Made by a program: the position numbers and the translations under genes. A stretch of 64,000 nt of DNA, taken from contig CANLSH010000015.1 of the NCBI GenBank assembly GCA_947493705.1, positions 20,666 through 84,665 of the forward strand, given 5' to 3'. The DNA is from an uncultured Arachnia sp. GTDB taxonomy: Bacteria > Actinomycetota > Actinomycetes > Propionibacteriales > Propionibacteriaceae. The first letter of the stretch is position 1. Each line of letters opens with the position of its first letter. This document shows positions 8,496 to 17,543 of the stretch, piece by piece. The notes below the pieces were generated by a model. It did not search any database, was not told where the DNA came from, and was given only the letters and a program-made list of their open reading frames with translations.

Positions 8496-9218
8496 ATGCT
8501 TGAGAAGCTCTTCGGCCCACCGGGGGAGTGGCCGGAACAGGACCTCATCGGGTACTCCGACGAGTTCGATCCCGGCACTGCCCTGATGGCCTACCGCTGC
8601 GGCGTGTTTCCCATGCCCCTGCAGAACGGCATCTTCAACAAGGAGATGGGGTGGTGGTCCCCCATGGAGCGCGCCCGGCTTCCGCTGGACGAATTGCGGA
8701 TCACGAGATCATTGCGTCAGTCCACCAAGCGGTTCACCACCACGGTGGACACGTCATTCCTCGACGTTCTGGATGCCTGCTCTGATCCGTCGCGGCCGGG
8801 GTCCTGGATTGATGAGCGGATCAAAACTGCCTTCACCGTCCTCCACCACGTGGGCTACGTACACAGCATCGAGACGTGGGACGCCACGGGAAGGCTGGTG
8901 GGCGGACTGTATGGCGTCCATCTGAACGGCATGTTCGCCGGAGAATCGATGTTCCACGATCCCGATCATGGGCGGGACGCCTCCAAGGTGGCCCTGCTGC
9001 GGCTGTGTCTGGAACTTCGACGGGTGGGCGTCGAACTCCTTGATGTGCAGTGGTTGACGCCGCACCTGGAGTCGATGGGGGCCCACGCCGTTCCCCGGAC
9101 TTCGTACCTGGAGCTGTTGGACGAAAAGTTGAGGCAAAGCCACAACAACGCGTGGATCGCGCCGGAAAGATCGCGGATCTCCGGGACGGAACTCCTGTCC
9201 ATGATGGAGGATGAGTGA
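8496..9218 (+). CDS. aat: Leucyl/phenylalanyl-tRNA--protein transferase
   Basis: Adds Leu or Phe from charged tRNA to N-terminal Lys/Arg, marking proteins for the N-degron (ClpS/ClpAP) pathway. It has 240 residues, the expected size. Signature blocks are YRCGVFPMP, WWSPMERARLP, GGLYGVHLNGMFAGESMF and LLDVQWLTPHLESMGA. ATG 8496 has GGAG just upstream (short spacing) and matches where the family begins; a longer frame from 8403 adds non-homologous sequence. The DNA glycosylase gene starts one base after its stop. Confidence 0.93.
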   Translation: MLEKLFGPPGEWPEQDLIGYSDEFDPGTALMAYRCGVFPMPLQNGIFNKEMGWWSPMERARLPLDELRITRSLRQSTKRFTTTVDTSFLDVLDACSDPSRPGSWIDERIKTAFTVLHHVGYVHSIETWDATGRLVGGLYGVHLNGMFAGESMFHDPDHGRDASKVALLRLCLELRRVGVELLDVQWLTPHLESMGAHAVPRTSYLELLDEKLRQSHNNAWIAPERSRISGTELLSMMEDE

Positions 9219-9219
9219 C

Positions 9220-10074
9220 ATGCCAGAACTGCCAGAGGTTGAAGCCATCGCCATGCAACTCGCTGCGCGGACTGCTGGAAAAGTGGTGGTGGCTGGACAC
9301 CTCGTCGCGTTCAGCGCCTTGAAGACCTACACCCTGGGTCTCGAATCCTTGGCCGGCCTGGAAATTTCCGGCGTCTCAAGGCACGGCAAGTTCATCGACG
9401 TCGACGCCCAGGGTGTCCACCTCATCTTTCACCTCGCCCGCGCAGGATGGGTCACATGGCACGCACTGGTGCCAAAAACACTGCCCAGACCCGGCAAATC
9501 GCCCATCGCGCTACGCATCGAGCTGGACGATGGCTCGGGCTTCAGCCTCACGGAGGCCGGCTCACAGCGGCACCTTGCCGTCTACGTCGTGGCGTCTCCC
9601 GAGGAGGTGCCGGGTATTGCGGCGCTCGGGCCGGACCCACTGGGCGAGGACTTCACCGTGGAGGCGCTTGCCGGAACCCTGCAAACCGCGGGCCGGGGGC
9701 AGATCAAGGGAGTGCTGCGTGACCAGAAGCTCATCGCAGGGATAGGGAATGCATTCTCCGATGAGATCCTGCACGCCGCCAGGCTCAGCCCGTTCACACC
9801 AGCGAACACCGTCGATGCTGCGAACCTGCACGGGCACATCCTCACTGTTCTGAACGGCACCCTGGAGGCGGTGAAAGACGTCGACATGGAAGATCTCAAG
9901 AACGCCAAGCGCGGCGGGTTGCGTGTCCATGGGCGCGCCGGTGAACGTTGTGACGTGTGTGGCACCACCATCGCGCAAGTGTCCTTCGCTGATTCGTCGT
10001 TGCAGTACTGTCCCGGCTGCCAAACGGGCGGCAAACTCCTGGCTGATCGCAGAATGTCGAAGCTGTTGAAGTAG
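9220..10074 (+). CDS. Fpg/Nei-family DNA glycosylase / AP lyase
   Basis: Removes oxidised bases and cleaves the abasic site. The catalytic N-terminal proline is P2 of MPELPEVEAIA, so translation must begin at ATG 9220; a start three codons earlier would bury the catalytic residue. The helix-two-turn-helix region reads LRDQKLIAGIGNAFSDEIL. A C-terminal zinc finger has four cysteines (CDVC ... CPGC). At 284 residues, with a rather divergent N-terminal half, I cannot decide between Fpg (8-oxoG) and Nei-like (oxidised pyrimidine) preference. It is coupled to aat, beginning 1 bp after its stop. Confidence 0.9.
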   Translation: MPELPEVEAIAMQLAARTAGKVVVAGHLVAFSALKTYTLGLESLAGLEISGVSRHGKFIDVDAQGVHLIFHLARAGWVTWHALVPKTLPRPGKSPIALRIELDDGSGFSLTEAGSQRHLAVYVVASPEEVPGIAALGPDPLGEDFTVEALAGTLQTAGRGQIKGVLRDQKLIAGIGNAFSDEILHAARLSPFTPANTVDAANLHGHILTVLNGTLEAVKDVDMEDLKNAKRGGLRVHGRAGERCDVCGTTIAQVSFADSSLQYCPGCQTGGKLLADRRMSKLLK

Positions 10075-10180
10075 TCGCCGGGTCATGTGGAACCCAGTGC
10101 CGCCGTGGCGGATATGGCGGAGCGTCCGCGTCAATCCCTCCGACGAATGTGGTTGTGGCATCGGCATGAGCGGACCCGTG

Positions 10181-10209
10181 GCGTGAGCTCGGGCCTGATG
10201 CACTAGCCT
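10181..10209 (+). promoter_or_regulatory. Probable leaderless promoter of pheA
   Basis: GCGTGA (10181-10186), exactly 17 bp, TAGCCT (10204-10209), then 7 bp to the GTG start at 10217. A -10 ending 7 bases before the start codon puts transcription initiation on or next to the start codon itself, and no ribosome-binding site is present. The serS promoter at 14481 has exactly the same geometry. Confidence 0.55.
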
Positions 10210-10216
10210 CGACGAC

Positions 10217-11140
10217 GTGCTCGGTTACTTCGGTCCGGCGGGAACATTCACGCACCAGGCGCTCCTCTCCGTGACGGATGAGGAGGCTATTGCGCTGCCC
10301 AGCGTCGCCCAGGCGCTGGATGCCGTTCGCTCGGGGGAGGTGGAGCGCGCGGTCGTGCCCATCGAGAACTCCGTCGAGGGTGGGGTGTCTGCGACGCTTG
10401 ATGAGCTCATTGCCGGTCAGCGGCTGGTGATTGTGGGGGAGATCGTCATCCCCGTGACGTTCGGTCTGTACACGCGGCCCGGGACGACACTGGCCGACGT
10501 CCGGCATGTGTTGACACATGGTCATGCCCTGGCGCAGGTGCGCCAATGGCTGTCCCGCGAATTGCCCGATGCGCTCGTCACCGCTGCCGGATCGACTGCT
10601 GGGGCCGCGCAGGAGGTGGCCGATCCGGCGTCGCGACACGATGCCGCGGTCTGCGCCCGGGTGGCCGGAGAGATCTACGGCCTCGACGAGGTGGCCTACG
10701 GTATCGAGGACAACCCCGGGGCCGTGACACGTTTCGTGATGGTGGGCCGGCCAGGACCAGTGGCGGAGCGAACCGGCAGCGACAAGACCACGCTGGTGGC
10801 GTACATGCAGGAGGACCGCTCCGGTGCGCTGTTGGAGATCCTGGAGCAATTCGCCGTGCGGGGTGTGAACCTGACGCGCATCGAGTCCCGTCCCACCAAA
10901 ACCGTTCTCGGCAGCTACTGCTTTGCCATTGACGCGGAGGGTCATCTGCACGACAAGCGTGTCGCCGAGGCGCTGCTCGGACTGCACCGGATTTGTCGCG
11001 GTGTCATCTTCCTGGGGTCATATGCCAGGGCTGACGCGCAACGACCCGAAGTGGCGCCGGGCTTTTCCGACGCTGACTTCCGGAGTGCCTCAGAGTGGTT
11101 GGCGGACCTGGAACGCCCTGCCGGACCGACCACTGGCTGA
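10217..11140 (+). CDS. pheA: Prephenate dehydratase with C-terminal ACT domain
   Basis: Converts prephenate to phenylpyruvate in phenylalanine biosynthesis. It has 307 residues, monofunctional, with no chorismate mutase part. The N-terminus FGPAGTFTHQALL and the catalytic GAVTRFVMVGR (Thr-Arg-Phe motif) identify the dehydratase domain. The ACT domain after about residue 190 contains the phenylalanine-binding ESRP, implying feedback inhibition by Phe. GTG 10217 is chosen from the family N-terminus and the -10 placement, which suggest a leaderless message. Confidence 0.94.
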   Translation: MLGYFGPAGTFTHQALLSVTDEEAIALPSVAQALDAVRSGEVERAVVPIENSVEGGVSATLDELIAGQRLVIVGEIVIPVTFGLYTRPGTTLADVRHVLTHGHALAQVRQWLSRELPDALVTAAGSTAGAAQEVADPASRHDAAVCARVAGEIYGLDEVAYGIEDNPGAVTRFVMVGRPGPVAERTGSDKTTLVAYMQEDRSGALLEILEQFAVRGVNLTRIESRPTKTVLGSYCFAIDAEGHLHDKRVAEALLGLHRICRGVIFLGSYARADAQRPEVAPGFSDADFRSASEWLADLERPAGPTTG

Positions 11141-11442
11141 TCGTCGGCGCCACGCATCGTGCCAACCACCCGACGAATGGACCGTCCCCGTTCTGATCGT
11201 CGGCGCCGGACGTCGTCGGCCGCGCTCATGGACAACCGGACACGCCGCATCCACTGGACACCGACGCAACATCTGGCTCGGTGGCTACTGGTTGCGCTGA
11301 CTCTGGTCGCTGCTCTGCGCGAGGGCTACTGAGTGCGGCGTGTCCGGTCAATGGGGTTGATGGCGTCTCAAGTCGACACCGCAACAGAACTCGCGGTGGT
11401 CCTCCGATAGCCTCTGCGCGTCGCCCCACTGAAAGAACCTTC
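11141..11442. other. 302-bp gap holding a long inverted repeat and a candidate -10
   Basis: No gene is convincing here. A 15-bp perfect inverted repeat, ACCGGACACGCCGCA (11235-11249) and its complement (11334-11348), brackets 84 bp. TGATCGTCGGCGCC occurs twice near 11139 and 11193. TAGCCT at 11408-11413 is a possible -10 for the transporter, giving a roughly 23-base leader. Confidence 0.5.
11235..11348. repeat. 15-bp perfect inverted repeat with 84-bp spacer upstream of the antiporter gene
   Basis: The arms at 11235-11249 and 11334-11348 are exact reverse complements. If transcribed, this could fold into a long-armed structure ahead of the Na+/H+ antiporter gene, but it ends 95 bp before the start codon and upstream of the candidate -10. 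A DNA-level role or a decayed mobile fragment is therefore equally possible. Confidence 0.5.
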
Positions 11443-12795
11443 ATGAATGCCGTCCTGACTGCCGTACTGGTGATGCTCGTACTCGCCGTCGCCCGCGTCC
11501 ACGTGGTGCTCGCACTGGCAGCCGGTGCCGTCGTGGGAGGGGTCGTCGCCGGTCTGGGACTCGACGCCACGATGGTGGCATTCCAGGAAGGGCTCGGGGC
11601 CGGGGCCAAGATCGCCCTGTCATACGCGTTGCTGGGCGCCTTCGCCATGGCCGTCGCGCACTCGGGACTTCCGAGATTACTGGCGGAGTGGATGGTGAAG
11701 AGGCTGGGTGATCCCGATGCGCCCAACCAGAAGGCGGTTGAGGGCGTCAAGTGGGGGATCATCTCCGGCGTACTGGCCATGGCGATCATGAGCCAGAACC
11801 TGATCCCCGTCCACATCGCCTTCATCCCGTTGCTCATTCCTCCGCTGCTGGGAGTTCTGACCCGACTGCGCATTGACCGACGCCTCATCGCCTGCGCACT
11901 CACGTTCGGGCTCGTCACCTCCTACATGTTTCTGCCCATCGGGTTCGGCCGGATCTACCTGAACGACATCCTCCTCGGCAACATTGAGAGTGCCGGCATG
12001 GACGTCGCCGATGTCAGCATCTTCTCTGCCATGGGCATCCCAGCGCTGGGAATGGTGGCCGGCCTGCTGATCGCCATCTTCATCTCCTACCGGAAACCAC
12101 GCGACTACAATCCGGCTGCAACCATCGACGTCGACGCTCCTGCTCCGAACAGGATCTCCCGGTACAAGGTGGCGGTCTCGTTGGTGGCGATCCTCGCCTG
12201 CTTCGCCATCCAGGCCTGGATGACCGCCGTGGGCACCGAGGCAGATCCGCTCCTGGTGGGTGCGCTCGTGGGGCTCGCCCTGTTCATGACCACCGGCGTC
12301 GTCGCGTGGAACGAAGCGGATCGGGTATTCACCGGCGGCATGCGGATGATGGCCATGATTGGGCTGGTCATGATCACGGCCCAGGGCTTCGCATCGGTGA
12401 TGAACGCCACCGGAGACATCGAGACCCTGGTGGCACAGGGATCCGACGTCTTCGGCACCAACCGCGCGCTGGCTGCCATCGTGATGCTGTTGGTGGGTCT
12501 CGTGGTGACGATGGGCATCGGCAGTTCGTTCTCGACGCTGCCCATCATCGCCGCCATTTATGTGCCACTGTGCATCACCTTGGGTTTCTCGCCGGTGGCG
12601 ACGGTGGCCATCATCGGTACTGCCGGCGCCCTCGGCGATGCCGGTTCCCCGGCGTCGGACTCGACGCTGGGACCCACGGCGGGTCTCAACGCCGATGCCC
12701 AGCACGACCACATCCGGGGCAGCGTCATTCCGACTTTCCTGCACTTCAATCTGCCGTTGCTCGCCGCTGGCTGGATTGCGGCGCAGATCCTCTGA
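11443..12795 (+). CDS. Na+/H+ antiporter family (YuiF/NhaC-like) integral membrane transporter
   Basis: A 450-residue polytopic membrane protein with roughly ten or more hydrophobic segments. It starts MNAVLTAVLVMLVLAVARV and contains motifs of the YuiF-type Na+/H+ antiporter group: MSQNLIPVHIAFIPLLIPP, FLPIGFGRIYLNDIL and a conserved end GALGDAGSPASDSTLGPT. A substrate other than sodium, for example an amino acid, cannot be excluded. ATG 11443 is chosen because the first membrane segment begins there; its ribosome site (GAAAGA) is weak. It converges with the lipid kinase gene at 12820. Confidence 0.82.
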   Translation: MNAVLTAVLVMLVLAVARVHVVLALAAGAVVGGVVAGLGLDATMVAFQEGLGAGAKIALSYALLGAFAMAVAHSGLPRLLAEWMVKRLGDPDAPNQKAVEGVKWGIISGVLAMAIMSQNLIPVHIAFIPLLIPPLLGVLTRLRIDRRLIACALTFGLVTSYMFLPIGFGRIYLNDILLGNIESAGMDVADVSIFSAMGIPALGMVAGLLIAIFISYRKPRDYNPAATIDVDAPAPNRISRYKVAVSLVAILACFAIQAWMTAVGTEADPLLVGALVGLALFMTTGVVAWNEADRVFTGGMRMMAMIGLVMITAQGFASVMNATGDIETLVAQGSDVFGTNRALAAIVMLLVGLVVTMGIGSSFSTLPIIAAIYVPLCITLGFSPVATVAIIGTAGALGDAGSPASDSTLGPTAGLNADAQHDHIRGSVIPTFLHFNLPLLAAGWIAAQIL

Positions 12796-12819
12796 CGTCG
12801 GGCTTCGACTGGGAATCTG

Positions 12820-14352
12820 TCAGTGTGGGACCTTCACGCGCAGGGCAGCGGGCAGCACTTCGAAGGTCAGATCCGTGGTCTTGCCGATCACATCGCCGTC
12901 GAGCTCGTAGAGTTCCTCATCGCGCAGTTGGATGCGCACGCGTTCACCGGTTCGCCGATCCATGGTGGCGGGCTCCTTGCTCTGCGCCAGCACGGCAGAC
13001 ACCATCTGGGTCAGCTCCACCTGGTTCTTCGGGGAGGCGATCAGCACATCCAGGACGCCGTCGCTCGCAGAGGCTGCGGGCATCAGTGTGAGGCCGGCCT
13101 GCAGGTCGCTCACGTTGCCCACCATCACCAGGGACGCATCCCGGACCAGGGGCTCGTCGTCGTCCATCGTCACCCTCGCGTGGAAGGGGCGGGCCTTGAC
13201 ATGGTTCAGACCAGCGATGACATACGCGGCGACGCCGATCTGATTCTTCAGTTCCTCGTTGGTGTCGTTGAGGACCGCTGCGTCGGCGCCCACGCCACAC
13301 ATCACGGCCGCGTACTGCACGTCGCGACGCGAATCATTGACGCGGAGGATGTCGATGGTTGTCATCTTGCCTCTCAGCGCGACGTCGAGCGCCCGTTCGG
13401 TGTCAAACGGGATTTTCAGGTTGCCAGCAAGGAGGTTTCCCGTGCCGGAGGGCAAGATCGCCATCGTCACCTCCGAATTGGCCAGCGCTCCGCAGACCAC
13501 GCGCACGGTGCCATCACCGCCAGCAACCAGCACCAGATCCACCTCGGCCTCCAGCGCCTGCTCCGCCATGCCACGGCCCGGATCATCGACGGTGGTGGAC
13601 AGCCATATCGGTGGGCCCCAGCCATTCTCCGCGAGGCGTCCCTCGATCAGACCCTTGAAGACCGTCTGATCCACCACCTTCGTCGGGTTGTAGATGATGG
13701 CTGCCCGGCCACCCCCCTCCGTGGGTCGACGCAGCCGCACGGCATGAACCCCCGTCAACAGGTTGGCGACGCTGGCCACCAACCCACCAAGAAGGATGCC
13801 GCCCACCACGTCCGTGATGTGGTGTGCGCGCATCAGCAGGAGGTTGGCGGCGAAGAGCGCCACGAGAGTCGCTCCTGCGATCTGCCAGATCCGGATGGTG
13901 CCACGGCGTCGGCCAGCTGTCGTGGTGAGGGTGGCGAACATGATGGCGACGGTGGTGGCAGCCACCATGTGAGGCGCCGGGTAACCGGGGCCCTGGTGGG
14001 TGATGAGGAAGTCCCAGACGGACGTGGGCCGCTCACGCCCGATCAACTCCTTGAGAAGTGTCGAGGCGCCAAAGCTGAGTGCCACCGACAGCACCAGGGC
14101 AGCTGAGACGCTGGTGAGCTGCCGACGGCTCGCCCACACGCTGGCGACGAGCAGAAGTGGGTACAACACCAGGGGCAGGCTGATGACAGCGATCGCTGCA
14201 CCGATCTGGCCCAGCGTGCCGCGGGCCGGTGGCACAGGTACCTGCCAGAGCTCATCGAGAGCCGTCGGCAACAACGCCGTCCACAGCCCGAAGAGTATTG
14301 CGAACACGGCCGTGGCAACGAGATTGAATTTTGAGCGCTGCCACATGATCAT
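12820..14352 (-). CDS. PAP2 phosphatase - diacylglycerol kinase fusion
   Basis: About 510 residues. The N-terminal half is a six-helix PAP2-type membrane phosphatase with KELIGRERPTS, YPAPHM (where the usual motif is PSGH) and RAHHITDVVGG. The C-terminal half is a DAGK catalytic domain with IIYNP, VAGGDGTVRVV and LPSGTGNLLA. It may process and phosphorylate undecaprenol or diacylglycerol species, which would tie in with the cell-envelope genes, but that is inference. The start is unclear: ATG 14352 and ATG 14346 both lie just before the first membrane helix, and a GTG at 14445 would give a 31-residue longer protein. No strong ribosome site decides. Confidence 0.82.
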   Translation of the reverse strand: MIMWQRSKFNLVATAVFAILFGLWTALLPTALDELWQVPVPPARGTLGQIGAAIAVISLPLVLYPLLLVASVWASRRQLTSVSAALVLSVALSFGASTLLKELIGRERPTSVWDFLITHQGPGYPAPHMVAATTVAIMFATLTTTAGRRRGTIRIWQIAGATLVALFAANLLLMRAHHITDVVGGILLGGLVASVANLLTGVHAVRLRRPTEGGGRAAIIYNPTKVVDQTVFKGLIEGRLAENGWGPPIWLSTTVDDPGRGMAEQALEAEVDLVLVAGGDGTVRVVCGALANSEVTMAILPSGTGNLLAGNLKIPFDTERALDVALRGKMTTIDILRVNDSRRDVQYAAVMCGVGADAAVLNDTNEELKNQIGVAAYVIAGLNHVKARPFHARVTMDDDEPLVRDASLVMVGNVSDLQAGLTLMPAASASDGVLDVLIASPKNQVELTQMVSAVLAQSKEPATMDRRTGERVRIQLRDEELYELDGDVIGKTTDLTFEVLPAALRVKVPH

Positions 14353-14480
14353 GGGCGCATTGTTCCACGCTCCGGCTGTCACCCGTCGAATCGGGGACAG
14401 CGCCCGCAGCGGTGGCGACGGGAAAGCTGCTGATCGCTGTGTCACTGAAGCGCTGGTGCTTTCCTCCGGTTGCTCGACGT

Positions 14481-14509
14481 TCGTGACGGCGGATTCGTTT
14501 CAGTAGGCT
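14481..14509 (+). promoter_or_regulatory. Probable leaderless promoter of serS
   Basis: TCGTGA (14481-14486), 17 bp, TAGGCT (14504-14509), 7 bp, then ATG 14517. This is identical spacing to the pheA promoter at 10181, with no ribosome-binding site, so a leaderless mRNA is predicted. Confidence 0.55.
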
Positions 14510-14516
14510 GAAGCGC

Positions 14517-15791
14517 ATGATTGATCCGAAGCTGTTGCGCACCGACCCTGACCGCGTCCGTCGTTCCCAGACGGCCCGTGGGGAGTCAGTGGGGTTGGTG
14601 GATGAACTCGTGGCCGCCGACGGTGAACGACGCTCACAGATTGCTCGGTTCGAGAACCTGCGCGCTGAGCAGAAGACTGCTGGAAAGTCCGTTGCCAGGG
14701 CATCAGGGGAGGAAAAGGCGGCTCTACTGGCCACCACCAAGCAGCTCTCCGCCGACGTCAAGGCCGCCCAGGCCGCTGCTGACGATGCTGGCGTCCGCTT
14801 CGAGAACCTGATGAGTCAGCTGGGAAACCTCGTCGCTGACGGCGTACCTGAAGGTGGCGAGGATGAAGGCACCGTTCTGGGGACGGTTGGCACGCCACGC
14901 GATTTTGCTGCCGAGGGCTTTGCGCCGAAGGACCACCTGGAGCTGGGGGAGGCTCTCGGCGCCATAGACATGGAGCGCGGGGCGAAGATCTCCGGATCCC
15001 GGTTCTACGTCCTGACCGGTGTGGGGGCGATGTTGGAAATCGCTCTGCTCAACCTGGCGATGGCCAAGGCCACTGAGTGGGGCTTCACCCCGATGATTCC
15101 CCCTGCACTGGTGAAGCCGTCCGCCATGGAGGGAACGGGGTTCCTGGGGCAGGCAGCGCAGGACGTCTACCACCTGCCAGCCGACGACCTGTATCTCGTG
15201 GGCACTTCAGAAGTGGCGCTGGCCGCCTACCACTCCGACGAGATTCTGGAATCTGCGACGTTGCCACGACGCTACGTGGCCTACAGCCCCTGCTTCCGTC
15301 GGGAGGCCGGTTCCCACGGCCGCGACACGCGCGGCATCTTCCGTGTCCACTGGTTCGACAAGGTGGAGATGTTCGTCCACTGCCGCCCCGAGGACGCCGA
15401 GGCATGGCACGAGAAGCTGCTCGGCTACGAGAAGGACTTCCTGACGGCGCTGGAACTGCCATTCCAGGTGCTCAACGTGGCGGCAGGGGATCTGGGGCTC
15501 TCAGCAGCCCGCAAGTTTGACTGCTACGCGTGGCTGCCCACCCAGGATCGCTACCGTGAGGTCACCTCCACCTCGAACTGCACCCAGTTCCAGGCCCGCA
15601 GGTTGGGTATCCGCTATCGCGGCGAGGACGGGACCGAGCCCGTCGCCACCCTGAATGGGACGCTGTGTGCCATGACACGCATCATCATCATGCTGTTGGA
15701 GAATCATCAGCAGGCCGACGGCTCCGTCGCCGTCCCGGAGGCGCTGCGCCCCTATCTGGGTGGCCGCGAGTTCCTGGTGCCAGCGGCATGA
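14517..15791 (+). CDS. serS: Seryl-tRNA synthetase
   Basis: Class II synthetase charging tRNA-Ser; 424 residues. The N-terminal helical arm is charged and Ala-rich (residues about 30-110) and grips the tRNA long variable arm. [13 protein letters not shown] forms part of the serine pocket. Class II motif 2 is [14 protein letters not shown], and motif 3 appears as NGTLCAMTR then [12 protein letters not shown] and [12 protein letters not shown] 14517 matches the family start MIDPKLLR. The stop overlaps the next gene by 4 bp (ATGA). No tRNA gene is seen nearby. Confidence 0.97.
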   Translation: MIDPKLLRTDPDRVRRSQTARGESVGLVDELVAADGERRSQIARFENLRAEQKTAGKSVARASGEEKAALLATTKQLSADVKAAQAAADDAGVRFENLMSQLGNLVADGVPEGGEDEGTVLGTVGTPRDFAAEGFAPKDHLELGEALGAIDMERGAKISGSRFYVLTGVGAMLEIALLNLAMAKATEWGFTPMIPPALVKPSAMEGTGFLGQAAQDVYHLPADDLYLVGTSEVALAAYHSDEILESATLPRRYVAYSPCFRREAGSHGRDTRGIFRVHWFDKVEMFVHCRPEDAEAWHEKLLGYEKDFLTALELPFQVLNVAAGDLGLSAARKFDCYAWLPTQDRYREVTSTSNCTQFQARRLGIRYRGEDGTEPVATLNGTLCAMTRIIIMLLENHQQADGSVAVPEALRPYLGGREFLVPAA

Positions 15792-16633
15792 GGCGCGCCG
15801 AGATGGCTGCCACCCCCGAAACTCGGGGAGTGAATGGAGTCACACCGCAGGCGGTTCCCTTCGAGCCCAAACTGGTGGCTCTCGACGTGGACGGCACGCT
15901 CGTGGATGGCGACGGCGTGATGCGCGACGACGTTCGTGAAGCAGTTGCGCGCATCGTTGCGGCTGAGATTCCGGTGGTCATCGCCACGGGGAGGGGATGG
16001 AGCTCCACGGACATCATCGTTGACGAACTGCAACTGCCCCATGGGTGGGCCGTCACGGCCAACGGCGCAATGCTGGTGACGTACCCACCGCTGAGGATTG
16101 AGTCCGAGGTCAGGTTCGATCCCGCGGACAGCATCGCCAAGGTCTCCAAGCATGCGCCGGACGCAATCATTGGAGTTCAGGAGGGGCTGACGTGGCGCGT
16201 GACGCGTCACTTCCCCGAAGGGGAGTTGCATGGCGACGTGCAGATCGAGTCGCTGGAGGAATTGGCGTCACGGCCGGTGTCCCGGATCGTGGTCCGCGAT
16301 CCCAACAGCTCAGAAGCGACTTTCAACGGGATGGCCCAGTCCTTGGGCCTGCATGAGGTGGCCTACTTCATCGGATGGTCCGCCTGGCTGGACATCGCAC
16401 CGAAGGGCATCGACAAGGCACACGGCTTGCAGCGCGTGGTTGATGAGCTGGGCCTGAGTGCCTCGGATGTCCTGGCGTTGGGTGATGGTGGCAACGACAT
16501 CGAAATGCTGGCCTGGGCGGGGCGAGGGGTGGCCATCGGTGACGCGGCAGAAAATGTGCGCGCCGTCGCGGATCACGTCACGGGACGCTTCCGCGACGGT
16601 GGGACTGCCGAAGAACTCTCCCGGTGGTTCTGA
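15788..16633 (+). CDS. Cof-type HAD-superfamily phosphatase
   Basis: A 281-residue HAD hydrolase, class IIB. The nucleophile motif is [12 protein letters not shown], motif II lies around ATGRGWSS, the class marker is [10 protein letters not shown] and motif IV is [10 protein letters not shown]. These enzymes dephosphorylate small phosphates such as sugar phosphates or nucleotides; the substrate is not predictable. I chose ATG 15788 because it overlaps the serS stop (ATGA); the first about 25 residues before the nucleophile motif are unconserved, so a later start is possible. Confidence 0.88.
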   Translation: MRRAEMAATPETRGVNGVTPQAVPFEPKLVALDVDGTLVDGDGVMRDDVREAVARIVAAEIPVVIATGRGWSSTDIIVDELQLPHGWAVTANGAMLVTYPPLRIESEVRFDPADSIAKVSKHAPDAIIGVQEGLTWRVTRHFPEGELHGDVQIESLEELASRPVSRIVVRDPNSSEATFNGMAQSLGLHEVAYFIGWSAWLDIAPKGIDKAHGLQRVVDELGLSASDVLALGDGGNDIEMLAWAGRGVAIGDAAENVRAVADHVTGRFRDGGTAEELSRWF

Positions 16634-16652
16634 CGGGCACCGCCAAAGATCC

Positions 16653-17201
16653 TCAGGCAGCAACCACTGGCCGGCGCGGTCCCGCTTTCACCTCGTCGGC
16701 GGCGCGCATCACCTGATCCGGCGTGGGCCGCACCTTCCGAGGGGTGGGTTCCAGTCCGTCGCGTTCAATGCGGCGAAGGTGGCGCTTGATCGTGGAGACG
16801 GAGCACCCGACGCGGGCCGCGATGGCGCTCAGCGGTTCGTTGGGATTGGCGACGCGCAGGCGATGGATCTCGTTGCGGTCGAACTGGCGACCGGAGTTGA
16901 CTCCTGCGTAGGCATCAAGATCGTCCTCGTGGACTGTGACACCGAGCCGATGACGAATCTCCTGGCGCTGACGCTTCGTGGTCCCGGCGACGAAACCACT
17001 CACGTCAAACTTGGTCACCGCATCGGAGAGGCACTGTGCCTGAATGGGGCAACCGGCGCACATTTTTTCAGCCTGCGCGCGCAGCATTGATTGTTCTCGA
17101 CGGCTTGAGTGCTTCCCAGCAGGCTGCGTATCGTCAAGGAGGGGGTTGAGAAAAATGTTGGCGTAGGCCACGCATGGGGTCTGCGTCTCATCTACAGGCA
17201 C
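16653..17201 (-). CDS. WhiB-family iron-sulfur regulator with added C-terminal helix-turn-helix
   Basis: A 182-residue protein. Four cysteines in the WhiB arrangement (C10, then CAGC and a further Cys about six residues on, in the MCAGCPIQAQC block) should bind a [4Fe-4S] cluster. The usual G-[VI]-W-G-G turn is altered to GFVAGTTKRQRQ. Unlike most WhiB proteins (80-120 residues) it continues into SAIAARVGCSVSTIKRHLRR, a clear helix-turn-helix, so it may bind DNA without a sigma-factor partner. GTG 17201 has AAGGGA 7 bases upstream. WhiB proteins are confined to Actinomycetota and their phages. Confidence 0.85.
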   Translation of the reverse strand: MPVDETQTPCVAYANIFLNPLLDDTQPAGKHSSRREQSMLRAQAEKMCAGCPIQAQCLSDAVTKFDVSGFVAGTTKRQRQEIRHRLGVTVHEDDLDAYAGVNSGRQFDRNEIHRLRVANPNEPLSAIAARVGCSVSTIKRHLRRIERDGLEPTPRKVRPTPDQVMRAADEVKAGPRRPVVAA

Positions 17202-17543
17202 TTGTTCGTCCCTTTCGTTCGCTATTGCACACGACTATGGAGAGTGCTCGTTCCATTGTGGCACTATGTTGCCGCAGATACTTGATGAGCGCCAGACCCT
17301 TTAGTATGAGGTCAGCCCGCGTCTGCTGGCTCTTCATTCCCGGTGACTCCGGGCCGGTACCCTGTGCTGGGCCTGGCCCCCGCCTCTCCCCGTCCGACGG
17401 AATTCGTCGCCTAGTGAGAGATGCTTTGGAGATGGATCGGAAAAGTAGCGCGGTGGCTACACCCTCTCGGGTGAGATGCGGTTTTTTGGTGAGGAGCGTA
17501 GCTTTGGTGACGCAATGAGTTGCTCTATCCGGAAGGTTTAACA
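17202..17543. other. 342-bp divergent intergenic region
   Basis: Lies between the leftward whiB-like gene and the rightward aldo/keto reductase, so it must hold both promoters. I see ribosome sites at both edges (AAGGGA for whiB, GGAAGG for the reductase) and short GC inverted repeats around 17340-17390. I see no convincing paired -35/-10 and no coding potential. Confidence 0.5.

Noticed and set aside
11677..12744. 355-codon leftward open frame opposite the antiporter
   Set aside because: Asp/His/Gly-rich complement of a membrane protein; not credible as a protein.
16198..16213. CRP-like palindrome CGTGACGCGTCAC
   Set aside because: It lies within the HAD phosphatase coding sequence, far from any start.
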